Positions 26,487-34,050 of a DNA stretch of 64,000 bases are shown here, one piece after another. The notes beneath the pieces are model-generated. The model saw nothing but the letters and a program-made list of their open reading frames with translations, did not search any database and was not told the origin of the DNA. Both the position numbers and the translations under genes were made by a program. The stretch comes from Ruminococcus sp. (lineage in GTDB: Bacteria; Bacillota; Clostridia; Oscillospirales; Acutalibacteraceae), in the NCBI GenBank assembly GCA_017473555.1, contig JAFUKO010000068.1, forward strand, positions 28,883 through 92,882, read 5' to 3'. Every line of letters begins with the position of its first letter. Position 1 is the first letter of the stretch.

Positions 26487-27953
26487 TTATTCCTTTGAGA
26501 TATCTTTATTTTCCGCAATAAATTTTTGTTCTTCTTCCTCAAGCTGGTTTTTGTATATAGGAATACCAACAGTAACCGTTGTACCTACATCAAGACTTGA
26601 GTCTATGTCGAGATGGCCTGAGTGGAGTTTGACAATCTCGTCTGCAACTGCAAGTCCGATACCTGAACCGTTGACTTTCTGGTTAGCTTTGTAGAATTTA
26701 TCCTTGATTTTAGGAATATCGTCCTGAGAAATACCGCAACCGTTGTCGGCAACAATAATCTTGATCATATCTTCCTTGAAATCCTGATAAACCTGAACAC
26801 CTACCATACCGCCTTCGGGAGTGTACTTGAGAGCATTATCGAGTACGTTGATAAACACCTGTTTTAATCTGTTACGGTCGCCGTATACAGGAGGCATAAT
26901 TTCAGGCTCGTCGTAGAGCAGGTGCTTTCCTTCGGATAAAGCTCGTTCCTTGAACATATAAATCGCTTCGTCAACCTCAGCGAGTATATCTATTTTTTGC
27001 ATATTCATAATCAGTCTGCCGGACTGAAGCTTTGAGAAGTCTAAAAGCTCCTCAACAATTCCTGTAAGTCGTGAACTCTCGGAAACGATTACTGACATAC
27101 CTTTTTCAAGAGTAATTCTGTCAGGTACACCGTACTGCATTGTTTCCGCCCAGCCTTTGATAGCTGTAAGCGGAGTTCTCAGTTCGTGAGAAACACGGGA
27201 GATAAAGTCGTTTTTGAGCTTTTCGGATTCGTCAAGCTCTTTTGCCATATCGTTTATGGAGTCGCACAAATCACCGATTTCATCATCGTACATTTTAGTG
27301 AGCTTCTGATCAAAGTCGCCCTGAGCGATTTTTTTAGCGGTTTCGCTCATTTCTCTGACAGGTTTAACGATTGAACGGATAAAGTAGCTACCCGAAAAGG
27401 CAACACATCCGATGATAATAATGCCGATGAAAATTGCTATAAGCGTCGCAACAAAGGTGTAAAGGTTGGCTTTTCTTAAAGACACAACGTAGCGGATAGC
27501 TCCGACAGGTGTTGAGTTAGAATTCTTAATTATATGAGTTGTAGCCATGACCTTTTCGCCTGAGCTCAGGTTTCCTGTCCATTGAGCAAATCCGTCATCT
27601 TCTGCAAGAGCATCTTCATAGTCGGGCATAGTCATTCCCTCATCGGGCTCAAAGCCTGTTGAAGTAATGGTGACTCTGCCCGAGGCGTTAATAATCATAA
27701 GCTCCATAGATTCTTTGAACATAAAATCCTCGACGTATTTTGACGCCGTATTCTGGAAATCTGTGGTGCTTTCACATTTGTAGCCAGGGAAAACCGATGA
27801 AAGCTCGCTGTTACGATTAAGCAGTGCCTGTTCGATAGATGAGTAGGTCAGGGACTGCACCAGTACACTAAGGCATACAACAAGTAAGGTTATTACTGCG
27901 ATAATAACACCAAAGGTGTTGATTATCCATCGTTTGGTGATACCTTTAAACAT
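26487..27953 (-). CDS. Sensor histidine kinase
   Basis: A 488-residue membrane kinase: transmembrane helix 1 (about 10-32), an extracytoplasmic sensor region (about 33-160), transmembrane helix 2 (about 165-190), HAMP, a HisKA domain with the phosphorylated His in 'RVSHELRTPL', and a HATPase domain with 'NALKY' (N box), 'DNGCGIS' (G1) and 'GSGIGLAV' (G2). The start is ATG 27953, which has GGAGG 7 bases upstream. It follows its response regulator and probably senses an envelope signal, perhaps with the FG-GAP lipoprotein encoded just before the pair. Confidence 0.94.
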   Translation of the reverse strand: MFKGITKRWIINTFGVIIAVITLLVVCLSVLVQSLTYSSIEQALLNRNSELSSVFPGYKCESTTDFQNTASKYVEDFMFKESMELMIINASGRVTITSTGFEPDEGMTMPDYEDALAEDDGFAQWTGNLSSGEKVMATTHIIKNSNSTPVGAIRYVVSLRKANLYTFVATLIAIFIGIIIIGCVAFSGSYFIRSIVKPVREMSETAKKIAQGDFDQKLTKMYDDEIGDLCDSINDMAKELDESEKLKNDFISRVSHELRTPLTAIKGWAETMQYGVPDRITLEKGMSVIVSESSRLTGIVEELLDFSKLQSGRLIMNMQKIDILAEVDEAIYMFKERALSEGKHLLYDEPEIMPPVYGDRNRLKQVFINVLDNALKYTPEGGMVGVQVYQDFKEDMIKIIVADNGCGISQDDIPKIKDKFYKANQKVNGSGIGLAVADEIVKLHSGHLDIDSSLDVGTTVTVGIPIYKNQLEEEEQKFIAENKDISKE

Positions 27954-28020
27954 CCCTGTCCCTCCTCTCAATAGTTTTCAAAGTATGCAAAAAGGTAGTA
28001 ATCAAAGTAAAAAAGTTATA

Positions 28021-28722
28021 TTATGTGTCCCACTTGTAGCCAAGACCCCATACTGTTACGATGAACTTAGGGTTACTTGGTTCGTCCTCAACCTTCATAC
28101 GTAAACGACGGATGTTAACGTCAACGATTTTTTCTTCGCCAACATAAGCTTCGCCCCAAACATGGTTAAGGATGTCTGTACGATCAAGAGCAACACCAGG
28201 GTTTGAGAAGAAATACTCCATAATCTGGAACTCAACCTGTGTGAGTTCAATCATTTTGCCGTTCTTCATGAGAGCACGGTTTCTGAGATTGAGTGTGAAG
28301 ATACCTGATTTAAGCTCTTCTTTGAAGTTGTTCTCAGCCTTCTGCTCAGCTAAAGCGACACGTCTGTATAAAGCGTCAACACGAGCAGTCAACTCAGATG
28401 GTGAAAATGGCTTGGTGATATAGTCATCAGCACCGAGCATAAGACCTGTTACTTTGTCCATTTCCTGAGTTCTTGCTGAAAGCATGATGATACCGATGCC
28501 TGAGTTTTTGTTTCTCAGTTCCTTACAGACCTGTAAGCCGTCGATACCCGGCATCATAATGTCAAGAATAGCAACATCAAAATCGCCGTTGCTATCCTCA
28601 TACTTTTGCAGAGCCATCTCTCCACAGTCGGCTTCTACAACTTCATAGCCTGCACGTCTAAGGTTAATAACCACAAAATCGCGGATAGCAGCCTCGTCTT
28701 CGCAAACAAGAATCTTTTTCAT
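28021..28722 (-). CDS. OmpR/PhoB-family response regulator
   Basis: A 233-residue DNA-binding regulator. The receiver domain has the acidic pair in 'CEDEAA', phosphoacceptor D54 ('DVAILDIMMPG') and the conserved Lys in 'YITKPFS'. The C-terminal winged helix has 'LTQVEFQIMEYF' and 'VDVNIRRLRMKVE'. It is the partner of the histidine kinase gene downstream. Confidence 0.95.
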   Translation of the reverse strand: MKKILVCEDEAAIRDFVVINLRRAGYEVVEADCGEMALQKYEDSNGDFDVAILDIMMPGIDGLQVCKELRNKNSGIGIIMLSARTQEMDKVTGLMLGADDYITKPFSPSELTARVDALYRRVALAEQKAENNFKEELKSGIFTLNLRNRALMKNGKMIELTQVEFQIMEYFFSNPGVALDRTDILNHVWGEAYVGEEKIVDVNIRRLRMKVEDEPSNPKFIVTVWGLGYKWDT

Positions 28723-28771
28723 AACAAAACCTCCGTTTATGAATAGTGATAAAAGTTTAAATAATTAGAAT

Positions 28772-30085
28772 TTATTGATTAACGAGTGTGAACAGAGTTT
28801 TGAGTTCATCACCCGTAATTGACAGATAGTTGTCGGCTTTGCCGAGAGTATAAGCGTAAACAGTTGAGCCTGAGCGTAAAAACTCGATATAGCCGGAGCT
28901 GTTTTTGTCGAAATCTTCGTCAGAATACGCTTTGATACTGATGATATCATCGGTAAGTTTAAAGGTGTTGCCGACGTACTTGTAACCTGAAACCGTGGTT
29001 TCACGGGATTTTTCGTTGTATCTTGCGGTGACAACGCCGTTCCATTTCTCAGGCATAGTCAGGCTGTAGCCATCTTTAGGACAGAGAATAGAGCTGACGT
29101 TTGTCTTCAGGGTATAAGATGTGGTGTCAAAATTTGACCAGTCAACTTTTCGAGATACAGTTGATATGTCTTCATTTTCGCTGTAAGGCATAAGTGTGCA
29201 CACAGGAACATCGATAAGCTCATCCTTATCAAAGTCGGTTGAGCATATCTGAATCGAACGACGTGTCGAACTGTAACCTGAATAGGTGTAAAGCGGATTT
29301 AAAAGTGCCGGTATTGAAGAATCGAACAGCACTACCTGAGTGGTGTAATCGCCGGTTGAAGTGATGCCATCAATTATCGCACCATACACACCGTAGGAAA
29401 TCTGACCATACTGAACACATGCAAGCGATGTGATATCAGAATCAAGCTCAGCTGTGCTGATTTCGGTGAGGCTTCCTTTTGTGTGGATTAAAAGCTTTGC
29501 GTGTGCTGAAATATCGTTAGAGAACAGGGAGATAAGTAAAATATCGTCCGCTTTGTCAAAGTTGAAATCCCCCGTTACAAGACTTGAGTAAGTAGTGGTA
29601 ACGTCAAGCTGGGTGATGGTTTCGTTGTAATCATACACACAAAGAGTGTTTTTGGATGAAGTGGAGCTGGAACAGCCGATTAGTATCTCGTATGTTTTAT
29701 CACCGTTTAAGTCAGCAAAATCGATTCTGTCGATATTGCTTGCTTCTAAAACAATATCACTGATAACAGAGAAATCACCGTCTTCGCTTTCTACAAACAA
29801 AGCGTGAATGACCGAGTTATCATCATCAGCGTAAAAGGCAACAGCTTCTTCTTCGCTATCGTTATCAATGTCCTGCATAACGATAGAGCTTCGGTTAGCA
29901 CCGTTTTTAGGGTATTTCAGTGTGTAGTCGCCCTTGGTTTGCTTGTCAATCAGCTTTTGAATCTGAGCCTTGTTGCCTGTGGCTTTTGGAGGACACATAA
30001 TATCAGAGCCATCAAAAGAAAATGCAGAACAGCCCGCAAGCAAAAGTGTCAGCATTAAAGCCAGAGCTATTTTGAGTTTTCTCAT
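28772..30085 (-). CDS. Lipoprotein with FG-GAP/VCBS-like repeats
   Basis: A 437-residue protein with a lipoprotein signal peptide (lipobox 'LLAGC', Cys19) and repeated calcium-loop-like segments: 'DIDNDSEEEAV', 'DLNGDKTYEIL', 'DFNFDKADDIL' and 'DFDKDELIDV'. These suggest an integrin-alpha-type beta-propeller anchored outside the membrane. No enzymatic motif is seen. It lies 49 bases before the two-component genes and 33 bases after trmB, so it may provide a sensory or accessory function to the kinase; that link is inferred. Confidence 0.75.
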   Translation of the reverse strand: MRKLKIALALMLTLLLAGCSAFSFDGSDIMCPPKATGNKAQIQKLIDKQTKGDYTLKYPKNGANRSSIVMQDIDNDSEEEAVAFYADDDNSVIHALFVESEDGDFSVISDIVLEASNIDRIDFADLNGDKTYEILIGCSSSTSSKNTLCVYDYNETITQLDVTTTYSSLVTGDFNFDKADDILLISLFSNDISAHAKLLIHTKGSLTEISTAELDSDITSLACVQYGQISYGVYGAIIDGITSTGDYTTQVVLFDSSIPALLNPLYTYSGYSSTRRSIQICSTDFDKDELIDVPVCTLMPYSENEDISTVSRKVDWSNFDTTSYTLKTNVSSILCPKDGYSLTMPEKWNGVVTARYNEKSRETTVSGYKYVGNTFKLTDDIISIKAYSDEDFDKNSSGYIEFLRSGSTVYAYTLGKADNYLSITGDELKTLFTLVNQ

Positions 30086-30118
30086 TATGTCCCTCCTCCT
30101 AAAAATACTCAGGGTATC

Positions 30119-30775
30119 TTAAAGCAAACTGGCTTTGAGATGCTTGATTTTTATACCCTCATTTGAGAACATTGTTTCGTGTTCTGTCATTATGTTATCT
30201 GTGACATCACTGTTGTGTAAATCACGGGTGATGTAGTCTATTGTGAAATTGCACTCCTCAAAGTAAGGGATGCTTTCTTCAAACAGCTCATCGTTGTCGG
30301 TTTTAAAGTGTATCTGAGCATTACTGCTTAAAAAGCTGCGGTATTTGTTGAGCTTTGTAGTGTGAGTGAGTCTGCGCTTTTTGTGCTTTTCTCTCGGCCA
30401 CGGATTACAGAAATTTATGTACATACGCTTGATGTTGTCGTCTTTGCTGATAAGCTCGTCGATATTTTCAACGTTAAAAGCAACAAGTGCGATGTTGTCA
30501 ACTTTTCTGTCGTGCTCAGAAAAGAGCTTTTCGATGTTACGTCTGCCAACGCCGAGCATATCACTTTTGATGTCAACTGCGATGAAATTTTTATCCGGAT
30601 TTAAAAGAGCTTTCTGAGCAACAAAGCTGCATTTACCGCATCCGACTTCAAGCTCAATGTCGTTGCCGTTATTGAAAAATTCTTTCCATTTTCCAAAATA
30701 TGATTTTGGGTCTTTTACAAAATACGGACACATATCGAGCTCAGGCTGTGCCCATTTCTTTTTTCTGATTCTCAT
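30119..30775 (-). CDS. trmB: tRNA (guanine-N7-)-methyltransferase
   Basis: A 218-residue SAM-dependent enzyme that makes m7G46 in tRNA. The SAM site is 'ELEVGCGKCSFV', and the family signature 'NFCNPWPREKHKKRRL' is present. I choose the ATG at 30775 because AAAAGG is 5 bases before it; a GTG at 30781 is too close. It is the first gene of the operon that runs to prmC. Confidence 0.93.
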   Translation of the reverse strand: MRIRKKKWAQPELDMCPYFVKDPKSYFGKWKEFFNNGNDIELEVGCGKCSFVAQKALLNPDKNFIAVDIKSDMLGVGRRNIEKLFSEHDRKVDNIALVAFNVENIDELISKDDNIKRMYINFCNPWPREKHKKRRLTHTTKLNKYRSFLSSNAQIHFKTDNDELFEESIPYFEECNFTIDYITRDLHNSDVTDNIMTEHETMFSNEGIKIKHLKASLL

Positions 30776-30941
30776 AGTCACCTTTTAGTGGCTCTTCATT
30801 TTGTGGTCTAAAAAACCACATATTACCACATATAGTTATTTACATTACAATATTATAACAAAAGAGCTATGCTTTTGCAATTCTTTTTTACATATGTAAT
30901 GTAAAATATATTATTTTAATAACAAATATGACAAAATAGGC

Positions 30942-30987
30942 AAAAAAATAGCGGAAAATCAGCATTTTTGCAACTAATTTTCCGCTA
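30942..30987 (-). terminator. Terminator of the trmK-nif3 operon
   Basis: TAGCGGAAAAT (30949-30959) pairs with ATTTTCCGCTA (30977-30987); seven As at 30942-30948 give the U-run on the minus strand. The 170 bases between it and trmB are AT-rich with a tandem CCACATAT motif and no gene. Confidence 0.85.
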
Positions 30988-30997
30988 AATTATTATT

Positions 30998-31165
30998 TTA
31001 TTGATTCATTAATGACTCGAAATATTCTTCCATTTCTTTTAAGTCATCGTCTTTTTCCTTTTCAGGGTCATCGGTGTAATAAACAGAAGTTGGAGCATGT
31101 TCGGCTCTTGATACAAGAAAATCCACATTTTCTTTCTGAAGACCGTTATATAACATAAAGCTCAT
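30998..31165 (-). pseudogene. C-terminal segment of Nif3, separated by a -1 frameshift
   Basis: A 55-codon reading frame whose ATG overlaps the stop of the upstream nif3 frame (ATGA, 31162-31165). Its sequence ('MLYNGLQKENVDFLVSRAEHAPTSVYY') has the character of the C-terminal end of Nif3 proteins, where 'GHxxTE' is followed by a helix and a 'VxFIVS..' strand. The upstream frame stops soon after 'GHFETES'. The two frames join by one base at the A5 run 31168-31172 (T5 on the coding strand). The join could be a genuine mutation, a sequencing indel, a programmed slip, or two coupled polypeptides. A strongly acidic tail of about 20 residues ends the frame. Confidence 0.65.
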
Positions 31166-31836
31166 TGAAAAACTGCGATGCTTTCTGTTTCGAAATGTCC
31201 CGCCTCTACGGCACATAGGGATTTTTCCTTAGCATAAAGGAAATGGTGGTGCTTGATTTCTCCTGTTACGAGTGCATCAAAGCCGTATTTATCCATCAGT
31301 GTAACTGCGCCACTTCCGGCACCTGAGCTGACAGCAACCTTTTTGATAGGCTTGTCACCGATTTGTGTGTATTTTACACTGTTTATATCAAGCTGTAATG
31401 CGACAAATCTTGCGAATTCTTTGTCACTCATCGGTTTGTGTAACTCTCCGACACACAGAAAATCTTCAGGATACAAAACAGTGTTTTTAAGATCAAGATA
31501 GTTTGCAAGTATCTGGTTAACTCCGAAAATTGCAGCTCTGTCAAAGTTAGTGTGTAAGCACAGAGCAGAAAGGTCGTTTTTGATAAGCTTGTAAACTATG
31601 CTGTCGCTTGTAACCTTTGTAAGAGGGGAGAAAATCACAGGATGGTGACTTACAATGAGTTCACAACCAAGCTCTTTTGCCTCCTTGATTACATCGTCTG
31701 TAATGTCAAGGCAGCATAAAACTTTTGTGACAATAGTATTCTCGTCACCAACTAAAAATCCCGAGTTGTCAAAGTCTGCCTGCGTGTCAAATGGAGCGAG
31801 TTCGTCAACAACTGAAATGATATCTTTTATTGTCAT
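31162..31836 (-). CDS. Nif3-like dinuclear metal centre protein, truncated reading frame
   Basis: A 224-residue frame of the NIF3/YqfO (DUF34, 'GTP cyclohydrolase 1 type 2') family. Metal ligands are visible in 'IVSHHP' and 'CLHTNFDRA' near residues 60-100, and 'TGEIKHHHFLYA' with 'EAGHFETES' near the end. The family normally continues for 40 or more residues; here the frame ends four residues after 'TES', and the missing part appears in the overlapping frame at 30998-31165. The start overlaps the trmK stop by 4 bases, the usual trmK-nif3 pairing in Firmicutes. Function is unsettled for the family. Confidence 0.8.
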   Translation of the reverse strand: MTIKDIISVVDELAPFDTQADFDNSGFLVGDENTIVTKVLCCLDITDDVIKEAKELGCELIVSHHPVIFSPLTKVTSDSIVYKLIKNDLSALCLHTNFDRAAIFGVNQILANYLDLKNTVLYPEDFLCVGELHKPMSDKEFARFVALQLDINSVKYTQIGDKPIKKVAVSSGAGSGAVTLMDKYGFDALVTGEIKHHHFLYAKEKSLCAVEAGHFETESIAVFQ

Positions 31837-32489
31837 AAATTACACTCTCCTTTGATTTTGCCGATAACAGGCAATAACTCCTTGTTACCGATGGAGCGTT
31901 TTTGGAGATGCGACAAAACGTGTTTTAAATACGCTTTTGATTGTTCATCTGATGGGTTGAGCTTACCTGTATATAGAAAGCTTTCGTCAATCTGTTTTAC
32001 ATCACCTGTATATTCAACGAGCATAACGGTGTAGTGTTTGCTGTCGCACTCACACGCTTGTTGCTCAATAATCTCAAAGCCGTTTTCATAAAGATATTTT
32101 ATGAGCACTTCGCATTTTGTCATAGGTTGTAGAATATAGTGTTTGCCTTTGGTTTTAGCCCAAGGACAGTCGTTTAAAATCTTTGAGATAAGTTCTCCAC
32201 CCATACCTGCGATAACGATGTCGTCAGCTTCAGTAGAGTTTACTTTCTTAAGTCCATCAGACAGCCTTAATGTGATGTTGTCACTTAGCTCGTATCGGTT
32301 TACAGTATCAAGTCCACTGCATAACGGTCCTTCGTTGATATCGCACGCAAGAGCCCTGTTTATAACACCATGTAAAACCAGCCACACAGGTAAGTATGCG
32401 TGGTCAGTGCCGATGTCAGCAAGGGTTGCACCTTTTCGTATAAAGGAAGCACAAAGGCTTAATCTGTTATCAAGTGAGAAAAGTCTCAT
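31833..32489 (-). CDS. trmK: tRNA (adenine(22)-N(1))-methyltransferase
   Basis: A 218-residue enzyme of the TrmK/YqfN family. The motifs are 'RLSLCASFIRKGATLADIGTDHAYLP' (SAM binding with 'DIGTDHAYLP'), 'VIAGMGGELI' and 'LQPMTKCEVL'. It makes m1A22 in certain tRNAs. It overlaps nif3 by 4 bases and starts 7 bases after the DUF1858 gene. Confidence 0.93.
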   Translation of the reverse strand: MRLFSLDNRLSLCASFIRKGATLADIGTDHAYLPVWLVLHGVINRALACDINEGPLCSGLDTVNRYELSDNITLRLSDGLKKVNSTEADDIVIAGMGGELISKILNDCPWAKTKGKHYILQPMTKCEVLIKYLYENGFEIIEQQACECDSKHYTVMLVEYTGDVKQIDESFLYTGKLNPSDEQSKAYLKHVLSHLQKRSIGNKELLPVIGKIKGECNL

Positions 32490-32496
32490 GGCTTAA

Positions 32497-32691
32497 TCAG
32501 ATAGCAGAATTGATTTTTGTAATCAATGCATCACAATCAGCAGAATGAACCATACAAGCCTGCTCGATAGTTTCGCCTCTTGCAGAAGGACAACCTAAAC
32601 AGTGCATACCCATCTCAAGGAAAAACTGAGCAGTCTGTGGGTACTGGTCGAGTACATCGCCGATGATAGAATTTTTTGTTACCTTATCCAT
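32497..32691 (-). CDS. DUF1858 domain protein (redox-disulfide type)
   Basis: A 64-residue protein of the DUF1858 / hybrid-cluster-protein-associated family with 'MGMHCLGCPSARGETIEQAC', a CxxC at C31 and C34. Such small proteins are thought to carry a redox-active cysteine pair or bind a metal. The ATG at 32691 has GGAGGT 8 bases upstream; a longer in-frame extension has no such site. It precedes trmK by 7 bases in the same transcript. Confidence 0.85.
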   Translation of the reverse strand: MDKVTKNSIIGDVLDQYPQTAQFFLEMGMHCLGCPSARGETIEQACMVHSADCDALITKINSAI

Positions 32692-32796
32692 AGTGTAAAC
32701 CTCCAAAGTTAGTTTTAAAATATTTGTACTTAATATATCACACAATACGGCAAAAAACAACAGTTTATACAATAGGATGAGTAATTTAGCGGATAC

Positions 32797-32831
32797 AAAA
32801 AGCAAACGGCGTCCGAGTATTCGGACGCCGT
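32797..32831 (-). terminator. Terminator of the zinc-ribbon gene
   Basis: ACGGCGTCCGA (32806-32816) pairs with TCGGACGCCGT (32821-32831), and the As at 32797-32800 give a short U-run on the minus strand. Confidence 0.8.
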
Positions 32832-32865
32832 GAAAAAGCGATATTTTGGCATTGCGAGGTATATC

Positions 32866-33150
32866 TTAAGCTTCTTCTGCTTCTTTCTTCTTTGCAAAGC
32901 ATTCGCTGCAATAGTAGTCTTTACCTTCCATAGGTCTGAATGGAATAGTAGCTTCGCCACCGCACTGTGCACATGTTGTAGTGTGCATCTCGCGTGCTGA
33001 TTTAACAGCATTCTTGCGAGCAACTCTGCAAGCCTTGCAACGCTGTGGTTCGTTTACGAACCCTTTTTCTGCATAGAATTCCTGTTCGCCTGCTGTGAAT
33101 ACAAATTCAGCACCACAATCTTTGCAAACCAGAGTTTTGTCTTCGTACAT
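32866..33150 (-). CDS. Zinc-ribbon domain protein (CxxC)
   Basis: A 94-residue protein with four CxxC pairs: C9/C12, C38/C41, C60/C63 and C81/C84. The first half is the 'probable zinc-ribbon' domain ('LVCKDCGAEFVFTAGEQEFYAEKGF') and the second half a CxxC...CxxC ribbon, so two structural zinc sites are expected. The function is unknown; such proteins are common in Clostridia. It lies alone between terminators. Confidence 0.85.
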   Translation of the reverse strand: MYEDKTLVCKDCGAEFVFTAGEQEFYAEKGFVNEPQRCKACRVARKNAVKSAREMHTTTCAQCGGEATIPFRPMEGKDYYCSECFAKKKEAEEA

Positions 33151-33165
33151 AGTGTAACCTCACTT

Positions 33166-33219
33166 AAAAAAAATATAAAATCCCGCGACGGAGTTGCACC
33201 GCCAAGTACTTTTCGGGAT
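33166..33219 (-). terminator. Terminator of the sigma factor gene
   Basis: ATCCCG (33180-33185) pairs with CGGGAT (33214-33219) around an inner CGG/CCG element, followed on the minus strand by a T-rich run (33166-33179). Confidence 0.6.
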
Positions 33220-33228
33220 AAATGACAA

Positions 33229-33822
33229 TTATTTGGACAGCTTTTTTCGGATACGATACAAAGCGTTGTCAACCGCTTTTTCAGTAACAGAAAGCTTTTC
33301 AGCGGCTTCCTTGTAGGAGTATCCGGAAAGATGCATAGACAGCACGCTTTTCTCAAGAGGAGAGAGCACGCCTGTGATTTTCTCGTAAACGCTACTCAGA
33401 AACTCTTTTATCTCCAGTGTTTCCTGCATAGTCAGTGAAGTTATATCTTCAACGGCATTTACTGAATCATCAATAGGTTCGATATTGCTTTCAGGTACAC
33501 GGAACTTAGCTTTTGAAAGGCGTCTGATGGTGCGGAAACGGTTTTCCACGCACAGCATAGCGTAATTCTTGAAAGACTTACCGCTGTTTGCATCGAAAGT
33601 TCTGCACGCAAGCATAAAGCCAATGAGACCTTCCTGCATAATATCTGAGTGTTCGTATCCGTCCGCACAATCGCGGAACTTGGATGCGATTGATGCTATA
33701 AGTCCTATGTATCTCGCACACATATTTTCAAACGCTTCGTTTGCCAGTGAGCCACCTGATTTTATGAAGCCGACAAGAACGGCATCTGGACATTTTTCAA
33801 AAGAGCAGGATGCTTCATTCAT
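33229..33822 (-). CDS. Sigma-70 family sigma factor, SigH-like
   Basis: A 197-residue sigma factor with region 2 ('YIGLIASIASKFRDCADGYEHSDIMQEGLIGFMLACRTFD', about 38-80) and region 4 ('LSPLEKSVLSMHLSGYSYKEAAEKLSVTEKAVDNALYRIRKKL'). It resembles the sporulation-initiation sigma factor SigH in length and region 2 more than an ECF factor. I choose ATG 33822, with GAGGT 8 bases upstream, over an upstream ATG. It is monocistronic. Family-level naming is firm; the exact orthology is not. Confidence 0.8.
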   Translation of the reverse strand: MNEASCSFEKCPDAVLVGFIKSGGSLANEAFENMCARYIGLIASIASKFRDCADGYEHSDIMQEGLIGFMLACRTFDANSGKSFKNYAMLCVENRFRTIRRLSKAKFRVPESNIEPIDDSVNAVEDITSLTMQETLEIKEFLSSVYEKITGVLSPLEKSVLSMHLSGYSYKEAAEKLSVTEKAVDNALYRIRKKLSK

Positions 33823-33857
33823 TGCTGTTACCTCACAAATATACATATCTATGATAT

Positions 33858-33886
33858 ATGATACTATGGTTTGCAGAAAAAGTCAA
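33858..33886 (-). promoter_or_regulatory. Candidate promoter of the SigH-like gene
   Basis: On the minus strand TTGACT (33881-33886) and TATCAT (33858-33863) with 17-base spacing. Confidence 0.65.
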
Positions 33887-33973
33887 CAGAAAATTAGTTT
33901 TTCTTAACAAAAATGCAAAAGATGATAATAATTATTGTGCAAAATATACAAGAAAAAGTCGTATACTTTTGCT

Positions 33974-34002
33974 TTGTGTCGAAGTGTGAAATGTGATAGA
34001 AT
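33974..34002 (+). promoter_or_regulatory. Candidate promoter of comM/yifB
   Basis: TTGTGT (33974-33979) and TAGAAT (33997-34002) with 17-base spacing, 49 bases before the TTG start. Matches to consensus are partial. Confidence 0.5.
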
Positions 34003-34050
34003 AAAATGTAAAGGTCGAATACTCTAAATATACGTTGGGAGAGGTAACAT

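Noticed and set aside
33173-33222. Structured RNA after the SigH-like gene
   Set aside because: The stem with inner CGG/CCG element and T-run is sufficient as a terminator of the sigma gene; nothing more is supported.
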